Shown piece by piece: positions 1 through 7,710 of a stretch of DNA of 64,000 bases. Position numbers and translations under genes: made by a program. The notes under the pieces are model-generated. The model ran no database searches, was not told the DNA's origin, and saw nothing but the letters and a program-made list of their open reading frames with translations. Positions within the stretch are counted from its first letter, which is position 1; each line of letters begins with the position of its first letter. The stretch lies in assembly GCF_026130545.1 (NCBI RefSeq), contig NZ_JAMOIM010000014.1, positions 102,186 to 166,185 on the forward strand, read 5' to 3'. This stretch comes from Lichenifustis flavocetrariae. GTDB taxonomy: Bacteria; Pseudomonadota; Alphaproteobacteria; Rhizobiales; Beijerinckiaceae.

Positions 1-589
1 CCGAGCCGCCGGAAGGCCTGCGCCATTTCGAGGCCCACGTAGCCGCCGCCGAGCACGATAAGATGGGTGGGGAGGACATCGAGCTTCAGGGCCTCCACGT
101 GGGTCAGGGGGCTCGCCTCGCGGAGGCCGGTCACCGGCGGGATCGCGGCGCGGGTGCCGAGGTTCAGGTAGATGCGCTCGCCCGTGAAACGTCGGATGCC
201 TCCTGCCGTCTCGACCTCGATCACCCGGGGGGCGACGAAGCGGCCCCAGCCGATCACCAACTCGAACCCGCTCGCCGCGAAGGCGCGTCGGTTGAAGTCG
301 ACCATGTCCGCGACGACCTCGGCCGTGCGCGCCGCGACGCGGTGCATGTCCACATGTAGGTCGCCGGCTTTAGTGCCGAAGAAGCCGGCATGCCGGACCG
401 TCTCGGCGACCTCGGCGCTGCGGACCAGGGCCTTGGTGGGGATGCAGGCGATGTTGATGCAGGAGCCACCGATCATGCCGGCCTCGATGACGGCGACCCG
501 CTTGCCGCCTTTGCCTGATCCATCGCCAGCGTCTTGCCGGCTTTGCCGCCGCCGAGGATGAGAATGTCGTAAGCGTCGATCTCGGTCAT
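1..589 (-). pseudogene. FAD-dependent pyridine nucleotide-disulfide oxidoreductase, frameshifted and cut by the window edge
   Basis: A class I flavin disulfide reductase (mercuric reductase / lipoamide dehydrogenase superfamily) runs off the left edge of the window. From the ATG at 589 the reading begins with a Rossmann FAD motif (ILILGGGKAGKT), but near 505-515 it shifts frame. The second frame continues with VAVIEAGMIGGSC and the redox-active CINIAC motif followed by IPTKAL, and near the window edge there is a second nucleotide-binding motif (LIVLGGGYVGLEMAQ). Adding one base in the stretch GCAAAGGCGGC restores a single protein. Either the gene is broken in this strain or the sequence lost a base. 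It is the last visible gene of the minus-strand group at 1-4,420. Confidence 0.75.
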
Positions 590-667
590 GGTGCCTCTCT
601 TGCGCTTATCATGGTCGTGGAACCGCGCCCGCCGCTCAAGAACCGTGTTCGAGAAGCGCGATTCCGA

Positions 668-1012
668 TCACCACGGTGGAGCAGGCGCCCAAGACAGAAC
701 CGGATCGATGGGCAGATTTTGAGCGGGTTCCAGCCGTAAAGCAAACTCGTCGGACACTCTCAGGCCGCGGAGCATCTCTCCGATTGGGTGAAAGGCGATC
801 ATCGTCTCGCCGTTGCCGGCGTCTCGGACGAGAACGCGCGGCGGGAGATCCAGAGCCGCACTTGGAACGGAGAGCATCGCCGGGGTGCATTCAGCCGAAG
901 ATTGAGGATCGTGGAGTTTTGGACAACCTAGACCTCCGACATCGATCTGCATTCCGTCGGGAGTGCGGTGGTGACGTGCAGGTCCGGTGCATGCCCGCGG
1001 CGCTCGGCTCAT
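668..1012 (-). pseudogene. DUF302-like C-terminal fragment
   Basis: This 114-codon frame starts by a 4-base ATGA overlap with the stop of the DUF6130 gene upstream. Its second half (about residues 48-108: SVPSAALDLPPRVLVRD, then MIAFHPIGEMLRG) resembles the C-terminal half of DUF302 proteins, where a conserved PLRVLVxE segment is followed by an SYxDP-type segment. The first 45 residues do not resemble the family and look out of frame or replaced. I see no DUF302 N-terminus in other frames nearby. The best reading is a decayed or hybrid DUF302 gene; a short functional protein is possible. Confidence 0.35.
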
Positions 1013-1521
1013 TGAGCACTTGGCTGTTCCGGAACCAGAAACCGGACCGTCTGTCGGTCGATCACATGATGGGTGGGATCGGCGAGTTCGACGAGCACGT
1101 GGTGCGGACCGGGGACGAGGCCGACGAGGATGATCGTCTCACCGCTGGCGTCGACGAAGTGCCACGGCGCATCGTCGACGGTGATGTGGACGTGTCCGAT
1201 GCGTGGCGAGACCTGGAGTGCGCCCTTGCCGAAGACCGGAACGATCCGCAAGTTCTCCGAACGGTACTGGATGAACACGTGACCAAGGGCCAGCGGCTCG
1301 GGAAGCGGCGGATCGACAATCAGCTTGGGTGCGGGCTCGTTCTCGATGGCGACAAGCGGCGACGGCCCCCGGATGTCCCTCGCGGTTTGCGCCGATGCTG
1401 CACCGTTGACCATCAGGGTCGCGGCCAGCGTGGCGAGGATATGCTGAAGCGCTGCAGGCACGGCGATTTTCCAGATCCGAAACAGGACGGGTCTTCTTGC
1501 GTCACGATCACACGCCCTCAT
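1009..1521 (-). CDS. DUF6130 family protein, probably exported
   Basis: A 170-residue protein with a basic N-terminus and a hydrophobic segment (about residues 14-40) ending in an AASAQ-like signal cleavage region, followed by a compact domain. The domain carries the conserved DUF6130 stretches LIVDPPLPEPLALG, VFIQYRSENLRI, SPRIGHVHITVDDAPWHF and PGPHHVLVELADPTH, rich in His and Asp. The function of the family is unknown. The chosen ATG lies inside the last codons of the metallo-beta-lactamase gene upstream (14-base overlap), which suggests translational coupling. A longer start at 1602 would lie deep inside that gene and is unlikely. Confidence 0.75.
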   Translation of the reverse strand: MRACDRDARRPVLFRIWKIAVPAALQHILATLAATLMVNGAASAQTARDIRGPSPLVAIENEPAPKLIVDPPLPEPLALGHVFIQYRSENLRIVPVFGKGALQVSPRIGHVHITVDDAPWHFVDASGETIILVGLVPGPHHVLVELADPTHHVIDRQTVRFLVPEQPSAQ

Positions 1522-2470
1522 AGACGAGCTTGGTGAAGAGCGCCGAGCCAATGACGAACTTGCCCCATTTGCCGTCAAAGGCGGCGGTCGGTTTGGCCGC
1601 AATGATTGCGTCCAGAGAATGCCCGCTGCTCTTCAAGGCGGCCACGCTGGCCCTCGCGCCGACCAGCATGTCGCGAAACGCCTGCAGTTCGGCGCGATTG
1701 CTGACCGGCGGGCCGTGGCCGGGGATGATGATGGTCTTGTCGGTCGTCATTGCTAGGTCGGCATCGGCCGCTCGGATCGAACCGTCGATGCTGCCGCCGG
1801 TCGAGTAGTCGATAAAGGGGTAGATCCCGTTCCAGAACGTGTCACCGGTGTGCAGCACATCCGGCTCCTTGAAGTAGACCGAGATATCGCTGTCGGTATG
1901 GGCCGGCCCATAATACTTGAGGGCGATGGTGGTGTTGTTGAGGCTCAGGGTTCGCTCGTCGGCAAAGAGATCGGTTGGCAGGGCGTCCGCGGAGAGCGGT
2001 TGGAAATCGTAACTCCAGTCGTCGACCCGCTGCATCGTCAGGAGATGCTTGCGCGTGTTTTCATGGGCCAGGATTTTAGGGCCGAGCTCGTGTAACCATT
2101 CGTTGCCGTTGGCGTGATCGAAGTGCCAATGCGTGTTGATCAGGTGGGTGACGGGCTCCGGGCCCAGAGCCGCAAGCGCGGTCGCAACCTGCGGGCGGGA
2201 CACTGCAATTCCGGCATCGATGAGGACCTTGCCGTCCGGGCCGCTCAGGACTGCCACATTGCCGCCGGACCCTTCCAACACGGCGATGTCGCCGCGCAGC
2301 CGGTGGATGGTGATCGGCGTTGTGACAGCCGCGGATTTGATCTGCTCCACAATGCCAAGCGCTTCCGCATAGGCTTGGCGGGGTGTGAGCCATGTGCCGG
2401 CAGCGAGCGCCGGGGCCGATAGGCAGCACAGGCAAAATCCGCGCCGCGACATCTTCTGGCCGTGTGCCAT
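1508..2470 (-). CDS. MBL-fold metallo-hydrolase with Tat signal
   Basis: A metallo-beta-lactamase-fold hydrolase of about 320 residues. The N-terminus MAHGQKMSRRGFCLCC, followed by an Ala/Leu-rich stretch and AYA, is a twin-arginine signal peptide, so the enzyme should be exported folded. Zinc ligands are visible: the HxHxDH motif in NTHWHFDHANGN, the later His in GPAHTDSDI, the Asp in LHTGDTFWN and the His in IIPGHGPP. This resembles periplasmic MBL hydrolases of the SoxH / quinoprotein-relative-of-B-lactamase type; the substrate is unknown. The start at 2470 was chosen for the AAGGGA element 8 bases upstream; in-frame ATGs at 2476 and 2488 are alternatives. It lies 59 bases after the dehalogenase-like hydrolase gene on the same strand. 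Confidence 0.85.
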   Translation of the reverse strand: MAHGQKMSRRGFCLCCLSAPALAAGTWLTPRQAYAEALGIVEQIKSAAVTTPITIHRLRGDIAVLEGSGGNVAVLSGPDGKVLIDAGIAVSRPQVATALAALGPEPVTHLINTHWHFDHANGNEWLHELGPKILAHENTRKHLLTMQRVDDWSYDFQPLSADALPTDLFADERTLSLNNTTIALKYYGPAHTDSDISVYFKEPDVLHTGDTFWNGIYPFIDYSTGGSIDGSIRAADADLAMTTDKTIIIPGHGPPVSNRAELQAFRDMLVGARASVAALKSSGHSLDAIIAAKPTAAFDGKWGKFVIGSALFTKLVYEGV

Positions 2471-2529
2471 GACCATCCCTTCCCTCATCCGATCGGTTCA
2501 GATTTGCGACATGCGGTGAGCCGCGCCGC

Positions 2530-3522
2530 TCACTGCGGAGCAAGCTTTCGGTCGAGGAAGTCATGGATCAGGGGCACCATGACATCGGCCTTGTCCTCAA
2601 GCGCGAAGTGGCCGGTGTCGAGCATGTGAACTTCCGCATCGGGAAGATCACGAAGGTAGGGTCCCGCGCCGTCCGCCGGGAATATCTTGTCGTTCTTGCC
2701 CCAGACGATCAGCGTTGGAGGCTTCTTGTCTCTGAAGAAGGCCTGGAATTGCGGATAGAGCGGAACGTTGCTTCCGTAGTCATGGAAGAGGTCGAGCTGG
2801 ATGTCCTTGTTGCCGGGACGGTCGAGCAGGGCCTGATCGTGAGCCCAATTGTCCGGGTCGATCCGGGACACGTCCGCAACGCCGTCGGTGTACTGGAACT
2901 TGGTCGTTTCCGGTGAGACAAGGAAACTCAAGGCTTCCCGATGCGCCTTCGAGTTATCGGCCCAATAGGCCTTGATCGGGTCCCAGAACGCCTTGAGGCC
3001 TTCCTCATAGGCGTTGCCGTTTTGCACGATAAGGGCGGTGACACGCTCGGGGTGCTTGAGGGCGAGCCGATAGCCGACCGGTGCTCCATAGTCCATGACG
3101 TACATCGCATAGCTCTTCGCGCCGACCTGCCCGAGGAGGCCATCCATCAATTCGGCATAGTGCTCGAACGTATAGGCGAAGGTTGTATGATCGGGAGCCG
3201 CGCTTTCTCCGAACCCCGGATAGTCGGGTGCGATCACGCGGTAGCAGTCGGCCAGAGCCGGGATCAGATTCCGGAACATGTGCGAGGAGGTCGGAAACCC
3301 GTGCAGAAGCACGACCACGGGTGCGCCGGACGGGCCAGCCTCGCGGTAGAATATGTCGGCCCCGTCGATCTTTGCCGTTTGGTAATGCACCACCGGCATC
3401 CCGGACGTACCGGACCTGCAGGCCGGCGCCCCGGCATGGGCCGTTGCCAGGGGAGCCGCCGCCAAGAGCATCAGCGACGCCGCCGTTGATGGAAAGATCG
3501 GGGCTCGGAACGGGTGTCGCAT
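2530..3522 (-). CDS. Exported alpha/beta hydrolase, haloalkane dehalogenase / epoxide hydrolase type
   Basis: An alpha/beta-hydrolase of about 330 residues with a cleavable signal peptide ([10 protein letters not shown], an Ala/Leu core, then ATAHAG). The oxyanion loop HGFPTSS is followed by a nucleophile elbow VMDYGAP, where the nucleophile is Asp rather than Ser. This is typical of haloalkane dehalogenases and epoxide hydrolases. The acid is in [10 protein letters not shown] and the catalytic His in DTGHFALE near the C-terminus. The substrate cannot be predicted. A longer frame runs upstream to 3663, but the start at 3522 is followed directly by the signal peptide and preceded by CCTGGAG. 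Middle gene of the minus-strand operon. Confidence 0.85.
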   Translation of the reverse strand: MRHPFRAPIFPSTAASLMLLAAAPLATAHAGAPACRSGTSGMPVVHYQTAKIDGADIFYREAGPSGAPVVVLLHGFPTSSHMFRNLIPALADCYRVIAPDYPGFGESAAPDHTTFAYTFEHYAELMDGLLGQVGAKSYAMYVMDYGAPVGYRLALKHPERVTALIVQNGNAYEEGLKAFWDPIKAYWADNSKAHREALSFLVSPETTKFQYTDGVADVSRIDPDNWAHDQALLDRPGNKDIQLDLFHDYGSNVPLYPQFQAFFRDKKPPTLIVWGKNDKIFPADGAGPYLRDLPDAEVHMLDTGHFALEDKADVMVPLIHDFLDRKLAPQ

Positions 3523-3598
3523 GATCGCTCCAGGAACTGGTCGGGGTGACGCAATGGCACGGGATCGAGACCGGACCCGCGCGAGCAAAGACCGAGTG

Positions 3599-4420
3599 TC
3601 AGCCTTTGATGAAGGCGAGCAGTTCGGCATTGATGCGGTCTTTATGGGTGGTGCACATGCCATGCGGCGCGTCCTTCACGACGACCAGCTTGGCGTCCTT
3701 GACGATCTTGGAGGAAAGCAGGGCTGAATCCGCGATGGGAACGATCTGGTCGTCATCGCCATGCAGCACCAATGTTGGAACGTCGAACTTGTGGAGATCA
3801 CCAGTCAGATCGGTCTCCGAAAAGGCTTTGATGCAGAAATACGAGGCCGGCAGGCCTGCCAACATGCCCTGCAGCCAAAAGGAGTCTTGCACGCCAGCCG
3901 AGATCACGGCATTGGGGCGATTGTAACCGTAAAACGGCAGACTCAAATCTTTCCAGAACTGCGAGCGATCGGCCAGCACGGCTGTTCGAAGCTTGTCGAA
4001 GGCTTCCAGCGGCAGGCCGCCAGGATTGGCTATGCTTTCTAGCATGGCGGGCGGAACGGCACTGATCAGGACCGCTTTGGAGACCCGCTTGGTACCGTGA
4101 CGTCCAATGTAGCGGGCGACTTCCCCGCCGCCGGTTGAGTGGCCGACATGAATGGCATCCTTCACGTTGAGAGACTCGACCAAGGTGGCGAGATCGTCGG
4201 CGTAGGTGTCCATGTCATTGCCTGCCCAGGACTGACTGGAACGACCGTGACCGCGCCGGTCATGGGCGATACAGCGAAACCCTCGGCTCGCAAGGAAGAA
4301 CATCTGGTCCTCGAACGCATCGGCGCTCAAGGGCCAGCCGTGGCTGAACACGATTGGCTGGCCTGACCCCCAATCCTTGTAATAAAGCTCGGTGCCGTCT
4401 CTCGTCGTGATGGTACCCAT
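3599..4420 (-). CDS. Alpha/beta hydrolase of the non-heme chloroperoxidase / arylesterase type
   Basis: A 273-residue cytoplasmic alpha/beta hydrolase. It begins with [17 protein letters not shown], typical of cofactor-free haloperoxidases and arylesterases, then [13 protein letters not shown], the nucleophile elbow GHSTGGGE (Ser), the acid in HGDDDQIVP and the His in KDAPHGMC. Members hydrolyse esters and can make peracids; the natural substrate is usually unknown. The start at 4420 is preceded by GGAGGAACCGCGCG. The gene is first in a minus-strand run (4420 to 1009 or beyond) and diverges from a LysR gene at 4799, which is therefore the likely regulator. Confidence 0.88.
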   Translation of the reverse strand: MGTITTRDGTELYYKDWGSGQPIVFSHGWPLSADAFEDQMFFLASRGFRCIAHDRRGHGRSSQSWAGNDMDTYADDLATLVESLNVKDAIHVGHSTGGGEVARYIGRHGTKRVSKAVLISAVPPAMLESIANPGGLPLEAFDKLRTAVLADRSQFWKDLSLPFYGYNRPNAVISAGVQDSFWLQGMLAGLPASYFCIKAFSETDLTGDLHKFDVPTLVLHGDDDQIVPIADSALLSSKIVKDAKLVVVKDAPHGMCTTHKDRINAELLAFIKG

Positions 4421-4447
4421 CGCGCGGTTCCTCCGGACTTTGAGCAT

Positions 4448-4798
4448 GGCCGAGCCGCTCGCTCGGCGGGGCTCGTGGCTAGTCGCCGTTTTCTTCAGCC
4501 GCGAAAGCGATTGCGGCTCAATTTACTTTCGAGATTGACATCGCGACGAGTTGGAAAGGATCACATCGACCGGTTGCTGAGCGTCGCGACAAACATTTCG
4601 GGCACGCTGCCTCTTAGCCTCTAATTTGATACAGATCGTATCGGCCGCGCTGACGCGACCTATATTGGCTCGCTCGGGGCCAGCCGAAGCATAAAATGCT
4701 TACAAAAAACCTAGCGTGTAGCATTTAACCAATTGCCCTTCATATGACCAGCGGTATTGTTGAAAACAACCTTTTCGCATTCTGGAAGGACGGACCTT
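4448..4798. promoter_or_regulatory. Divergent intergenic region between hydrolase operon and LysR gene
   Basis: This 351-base stretch carries no credible gene. It is visibly more AT-rich than its neighbours and must hold the divergent promoters of the hydrolase operon (minus) and the LysR gene (plus). A short inverted repeat, GATAC-N5-GTATC at 4628-4642, has the ATAC...GTAT shape of a LysR-family site, although its spacing does not fit a strict T-N11-A box. That makes it a weak operator candidate only. Confidence 0.4.
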
Positions 4799-5704
4799 AT
4801 GGACCGCCTCGACTCAATGTCTGTGGTCGTCAACGTGGCGGAAACGGGCAGTCTGTCCGCGGCATCGAAAAAGATCGGTGTTTCCGTGCCGACGATCAGT
4901 CGCAAACTTTCCGATCTCGAAGCTCACCTGAACGTGGAGCTGTTTCAGAGGTCCTCTCGTCGGATGTCGCTGACCGAGGCGGGCCGGTCCTATGTCGCGG
5001 CGTGTAAACGCATCATCGAGCAGATCGAGGATGCGGAGCGGGAGGCCTCTGGAGAATATCGAACGCCGACAGGCGATCTGACCGCGACCTCCCCGTGGGG
5101 GATCGGGCACTTGCACCTATTGCCGCTCGCCTCCGAGTTCCTCACCGTCTATCCTGAAATCAACTTGCGTCTTCTGCTGAGCGATCGGGTGCTCAGCCCG
5201 ATAGAGAACAACATCGACGTCGGAATCCGGATTGGGCCGCTGCCGGACAGCAGCATGGTTGCGACCCGCATCGGCTCGATCAGGGTGGTGGCTTGCGCGA
5301 GTCCCGCCTATCTCGCCCGTCGAGGGACGCCCGTTTCCCTGGACAACCTGTCCGATCATGATTGCATCACCGTCGACGAGGTCGGCCCCCCGCGCGTCTG
5401 GAAGTTTGTGAAAGACGGTGTAGAAGTCGCGACCCCTATTCGCTCGCGACTTACCGTGAGCACATCGGAGGCGGCCGTCCAAGCGGCTGTCCTGGGCGTC
5501 GGGATTGCTCGCGTCATGGCTTACAAAATGGAGGCGGAGAGGAGAGCCGGCACACTCGTCGTTATACTGGAGGCATTCGAGAAGGAGCCCTTGCCGGTCC
5601 AAATCCTCTACACGGAGAGAAAGCCCATGCCGCTCAAGCTCAGGGTTTTCCTCAATTGGTTGACGCCACGGCTGAAAGCCCGATTGGCGCCGTTTGTAGC
5701 TTGA
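4799..5704 (+). CDS. LysR family transcriptional regulator
   Basis: A 301-residue LysR-type regulator. The N-terminal winged helix-turn-helix (about residues 1-60) shows the usual pattern SMSVVVNVAETGSLSAASKK followed by VSVPTISRKLSDLEAHL. It is followed by a periplasmic-binding-like effector domain (about 90-295; DVGIRIGPLPDSSMV is a typical segment). An upstream ATG at 4757 is in frame, but the ATG at 4799 has a GGAAGGA ribosome site and gives the standard MDRLDSMSVVV start. The closest relatives by pattern are LTTRs next to dehydrogenases and hydrolases. It probably controls the divergent hydrolase operon and itself. A terminator hairpin lies about 150 bases downstream. Confidence 0.9.
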   Translation: MDRLDSMSVVVNVAETGSLSAASKKIGVSVPTISRKLSDLEAHLNVELFQRSSRRMSLTEAGRSYVAACKRIIEQIEDAEREASGEYRTPTGDLTATSPWGIGHLHLLPLASEFLTVYPEINLRLLLSDRVLSPIENNIDVGIRIGPLPDSSMVATRIGSIRVVACASPAYLARRGTPVSLDNLSDHDCITVDEVGPPRVWKFVKDGVEVATPIRSRLTVSTSEAAVQAAVLGVGIARVMAYKMEAERRAGTLVVILEAFEKEPLPVQILYTERKPMPLKLRVFLNWLTPRLKARLAPFVA

Positions 5705-5847
5705 ATGATGGTTCCCCGACCAAACCGGATCAATCCCACATCGTCGCGCGGCCGGTCGTGAACATCCTGCGCTTGGTCTTGACGACTGCCAGTTGCCCAT
5801 GGTCGCTGATCGAGGTGGCCGGCGCTCATGCATCCGCCAGAAAGGTT

Positions 5848-5871
5848 CCGGCCTTTCGTCGGCCGGTTTTT
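5848..5871 (+). terminator. Rho-independent terminator after the LysR gene
   Basis: A perfect 6-base GC stem (CCGGCC / GGCCGG) with a 7-base loop is followed by a run of five T. It sits between the LysR gene and the small gene at 5888 and faces the LysR gene. Confidence 0.7.
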
Positions 5872-5887
5872 ATGATATCCAATAACA

Positions 5888-6094
5888 ATGACGTTAGGCC
5901 GGGATATCAACAACTCGCGGGGACGCCCAGCAACGGGGCGCGGCGAGCCCGTTCTCGTAGGCTTTCAGCCTGACCCGCTCGCGGCACTCGATGTCTGTAT
6001 CGCCGAACAGCCAGACTCGAAGCCAACAAGACCTGAGATGATCCGCACGATGGTAGAAGGACATCTTCGCGAGAAGGGCTATCTGCCGAAATGA
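5888..6094 (+). CDS. Small ribbon-helix-helix-like protein
   Basis: A 68-residue protein. The stretch RGEPVLVGFQPDPLAALDVC followed by IAEQPDSKPTRPEMIR and MVEGHLREKGY fits the ribbon-helix-helix pattern seen in CopG/Arc-like proteins: a beta strand with alternating residues, a first helix with LAALD, then a second helix beginning with RPEMIR. Such proteins bind DNA as dimers, and free-standing ones are often antitoxins or local repressors. Its stop overlaps the start of the next gene (ATGA, 6091-6094), so the two are probably translated together. No toxin-like partner is evident; the partner is a secreted Tai-like protein. Confidence 0.55.
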   Translation: MTLGRDINNSRGRPATGRGEPVLVGFQPDPLAALDVCIAEQPDSKPTRPEMIRTMVEGHLREKGYLPK

Positions 6095-6423
6095 AGGCGC
6101 CCCTGCTCGGAATTGGATTGCTGGCGCTGAGTCTTTCGACGAGCCAAGCTGACACGATCACCGGCGCGATCCTCGCCGACATGTGCGTCAAACACGAGCC
6201 TCGCGCCAGCTACTACATTCTCGGTGCGGTCGACGCGTTCAATGTGCGGCTCGGAGCACCGAAGCGGTTCTGCATCCCGAAAGGCTCCGATATCCCGGCC
6301 GATCACCTGACGAATATTGCCTGCAAATACGTCGTCGAGCATGCGGCGCAGCGGGAGGTGGAGGCTGGCGTGCTGGTCTACCGTAGCCTGCGAGATGCCT
6401 ATCCGTGCGCAATGCGGAGATGA
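6091..6423 (+). CDS. Rap1a/Tai-like secreted small protein
   Basis: A 110-residue protein with a signal peptide (MKAPLLGIGLLALSLSTSQA) and a small mature domain. The order of motifs, ASYYILGAVDAF, then RFCIPKGSDIPADHLT, then a helix ending in RDAYPC, matches the Rap1a/Tai family, whose founding members protect against peptidoglycan-degrading effectors of type VI secretion. Most family members in Hyphomicrobiales are uncharacterised and no effector gene lies nearby, so an immunity role is only a family-level guess. It is translationally coupled to the upstream ribbon-helix-helix gene and faces a second Tai-like gene 71 bases away. Confidence 0.65.
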   Translation: MKAPLLGIGLLALSLSTSQADTITGAILADMCVKHEPRASYYILGAVDAFNVRLGAPKRFCIPKGSDIPADHLTNIACKYVVEHAAQREVEAGVLVYRSLRDAYPCAMRR

Positions 6424-6494
6424 TCCGAAAGATAAGGGAGGGCCGTGCTGGCACGGGAGACCCTGGGCCGACTATGCCCCGATCCAGAAACAAT

Positions 6495-6878
6495 TTACCG
6501 GGAGGGCTGAGATAGGCTTGCCCGAACAGGCGAAGGTGGAGCGGTCCTTTTGCAGCCGTATGCTGCCTGAAGAGCTGCAGTGATGAGGCCGGCCGCCGGA
6601 AGTTGAGCGGTTCTAGCGTCGCCGCCCAAATAGGCTTTCAAGGTCTCTCGGACACCTGTCGTTGAGATCCCCTCTGGAAGGCAGATCTGGGTCCCATCAA
6701 GTCGCGCCGCCTGATCGACGAGAATGCCTGCCGTGAGCCCGTTGACATAGGCCGCACAGAGCTGGTCGGCCGCTGATCCAGGTGGGCTGCTGCACGCTGC
6801 GGAAAAGTCGCTCGCCTTCATCTCTGCGAAGGCGGGTGTGCCCATGAGCAAAATGACGATCCCAATGGAAGATCTCAT
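6495..6878 (-). CDS. Second Rap1a/Tai-like secreted small protein
   Basis: A 127-residue protein with a signal peptide (MRSSIGIVILLMGTPAFAEM) and the same plan as its convergent neighbour: a Cys, then CAAYVNGLTAGI, then ICLPEGISTTGVRETL, then ALQAAYGC near the C-terminus. The two share little sequence beyond these family positions, so they look like distant paralogues. The ATG at 6878 is chosen because the signal peptide begins there; the frame also extends upstream to 6929. The tail after YGC (about 18 residues, Pro/Ser/Arg rich) looks unstructured. Confidence 0.6.
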   Translation of the reverse strand: MRSSIGIVILLMGTPAFAEMKASDFSAACSSPPGSAADQLCAAYVNGLTAGILVDQAARLDGTQICLPEGISTTGVRETLKAYLGGDARTAQLPAAGLITAALQAAYGCKRTAPPSPVRASLSQPSR

Positions 6879-7165
6879 GCTTACACCGGCTCTACCGCGA
6901 TGGTTTTCCATCCAAACTGACTTATGCAATCACAGATTGCAACGACTCCCTCTCGTGAAGCAGGATCGCTCGGCCTGCTGGTTGTGCCGCTGTGCGGCCT
7001 CACGTGACGAGGCGCAGCGCGGCCGCGTCCTCGCATCGGTCATAACGCTCAGGCGCATCTCAGGGTTGAAAAAACAGGTCTTGCGCGTCCATTCGCGCGG
7101 AGGCTAAGGTTTTGTCAACTTCAGCGTGTATCGTGTGTGGGAGGTCATTGTTGGAGGGAATGAAT

Positions 7166-7324
7166 ATGAAGGTCTCCCGCCGACCCAATCTCAATCAAAT
7201 TGCAGCACTTAAAACACGACTGTTTGGTTTCACCTTGATCGCGTCTGCGATCATTCTCAGCACAGCATGGGTCACCGCGCTTTTAGCACGCGTCGTCGAG
7301 GCGATACTCTGGATGTTTCGCTAA
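7166..7324 (+). CDS. Small single-pass membrane protein, 52 residues
   Basis: A short gene with a GGAGG ribosome site 8 bases before the ATG. The product has a basic N-terminus (MKVSRRPNLNQ) and one long hydrophobic helix (about residues 20-48, with GFTLIASAIILS). I recognise no family. An ATG at 7160 is too close to the ribosome site. Its stop codon overlaps the stop of a second miniprotein gene on the opposite strand (7321-7410). Confidence 0.45.
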   Translation: MKVSRRPNLNQIAALKTRLFGFTLIASAIILSTAWVTALLARVVEAILWMFR

Positions 7325-7410
7325 TCTCCGAAATCGATCTCGGGCGCGATGTCGATCAGGTGCAGAAGGATCGCGAGGCCCAGCATCCATGCATTCACGA
7401 CCATGAGCAT
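7321..7410 (-). CDS. 29-residue membrane miniprotein
   Basis: A 30-codon frame preceded by a strong ribosome site (GGGAGGTGGACC then ATG). The product begins MLMVVNAWMLGLAILLHLID and ends in an acidic tail of about nine residues, so it should be one membrane helix with an acidic C-terminus. It is convergent with the 52-residue membrane protein and overlaps its stop by four bases. It is too short for most gene finders. No family is recognised; the strong ribosome site and the amphiphilic design are the only evidence. Confidence 0.4.
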   Translation of the reverse strand: MLMVVNAWMLGLAILLHLIDIAPEIDFGD

Positions 7411-7710
7411 GGTCCACCTCCCCCCACTTCTCTTTCAGTTAGAAGATCATGCGCCGGCCTCGGGCACCAGGGCCGGTGTGAAATATAGTTGCCGAACGGT
7501 TCAGTCGTCGGGTGTGAGAAAACGCCGGAAAACGGCCCCACGCGATGCCAGGCTGTCCATCTGTGGACACGCTGGTCTTCAACATGGGAGAGGGAGCATA
7601 CGTCGCACGAAGAGCGACCCTTAGAGCACAGACTTCGCTGCATCGTCAATTAGTTACAGGTGACTAGGGTTCAGACTGGTCGCGTTTTAACACCCAGATG
7701 GCCATTGCGG
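7411..7710. other. Intergenic stretch without a recognised gene
   Basis: About 300 bases with only short overlapping frames of unnatural composition. Nothing recognisable was seen apart from the leader of the 29-residue gene at its left end. Confidence 0.4.
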
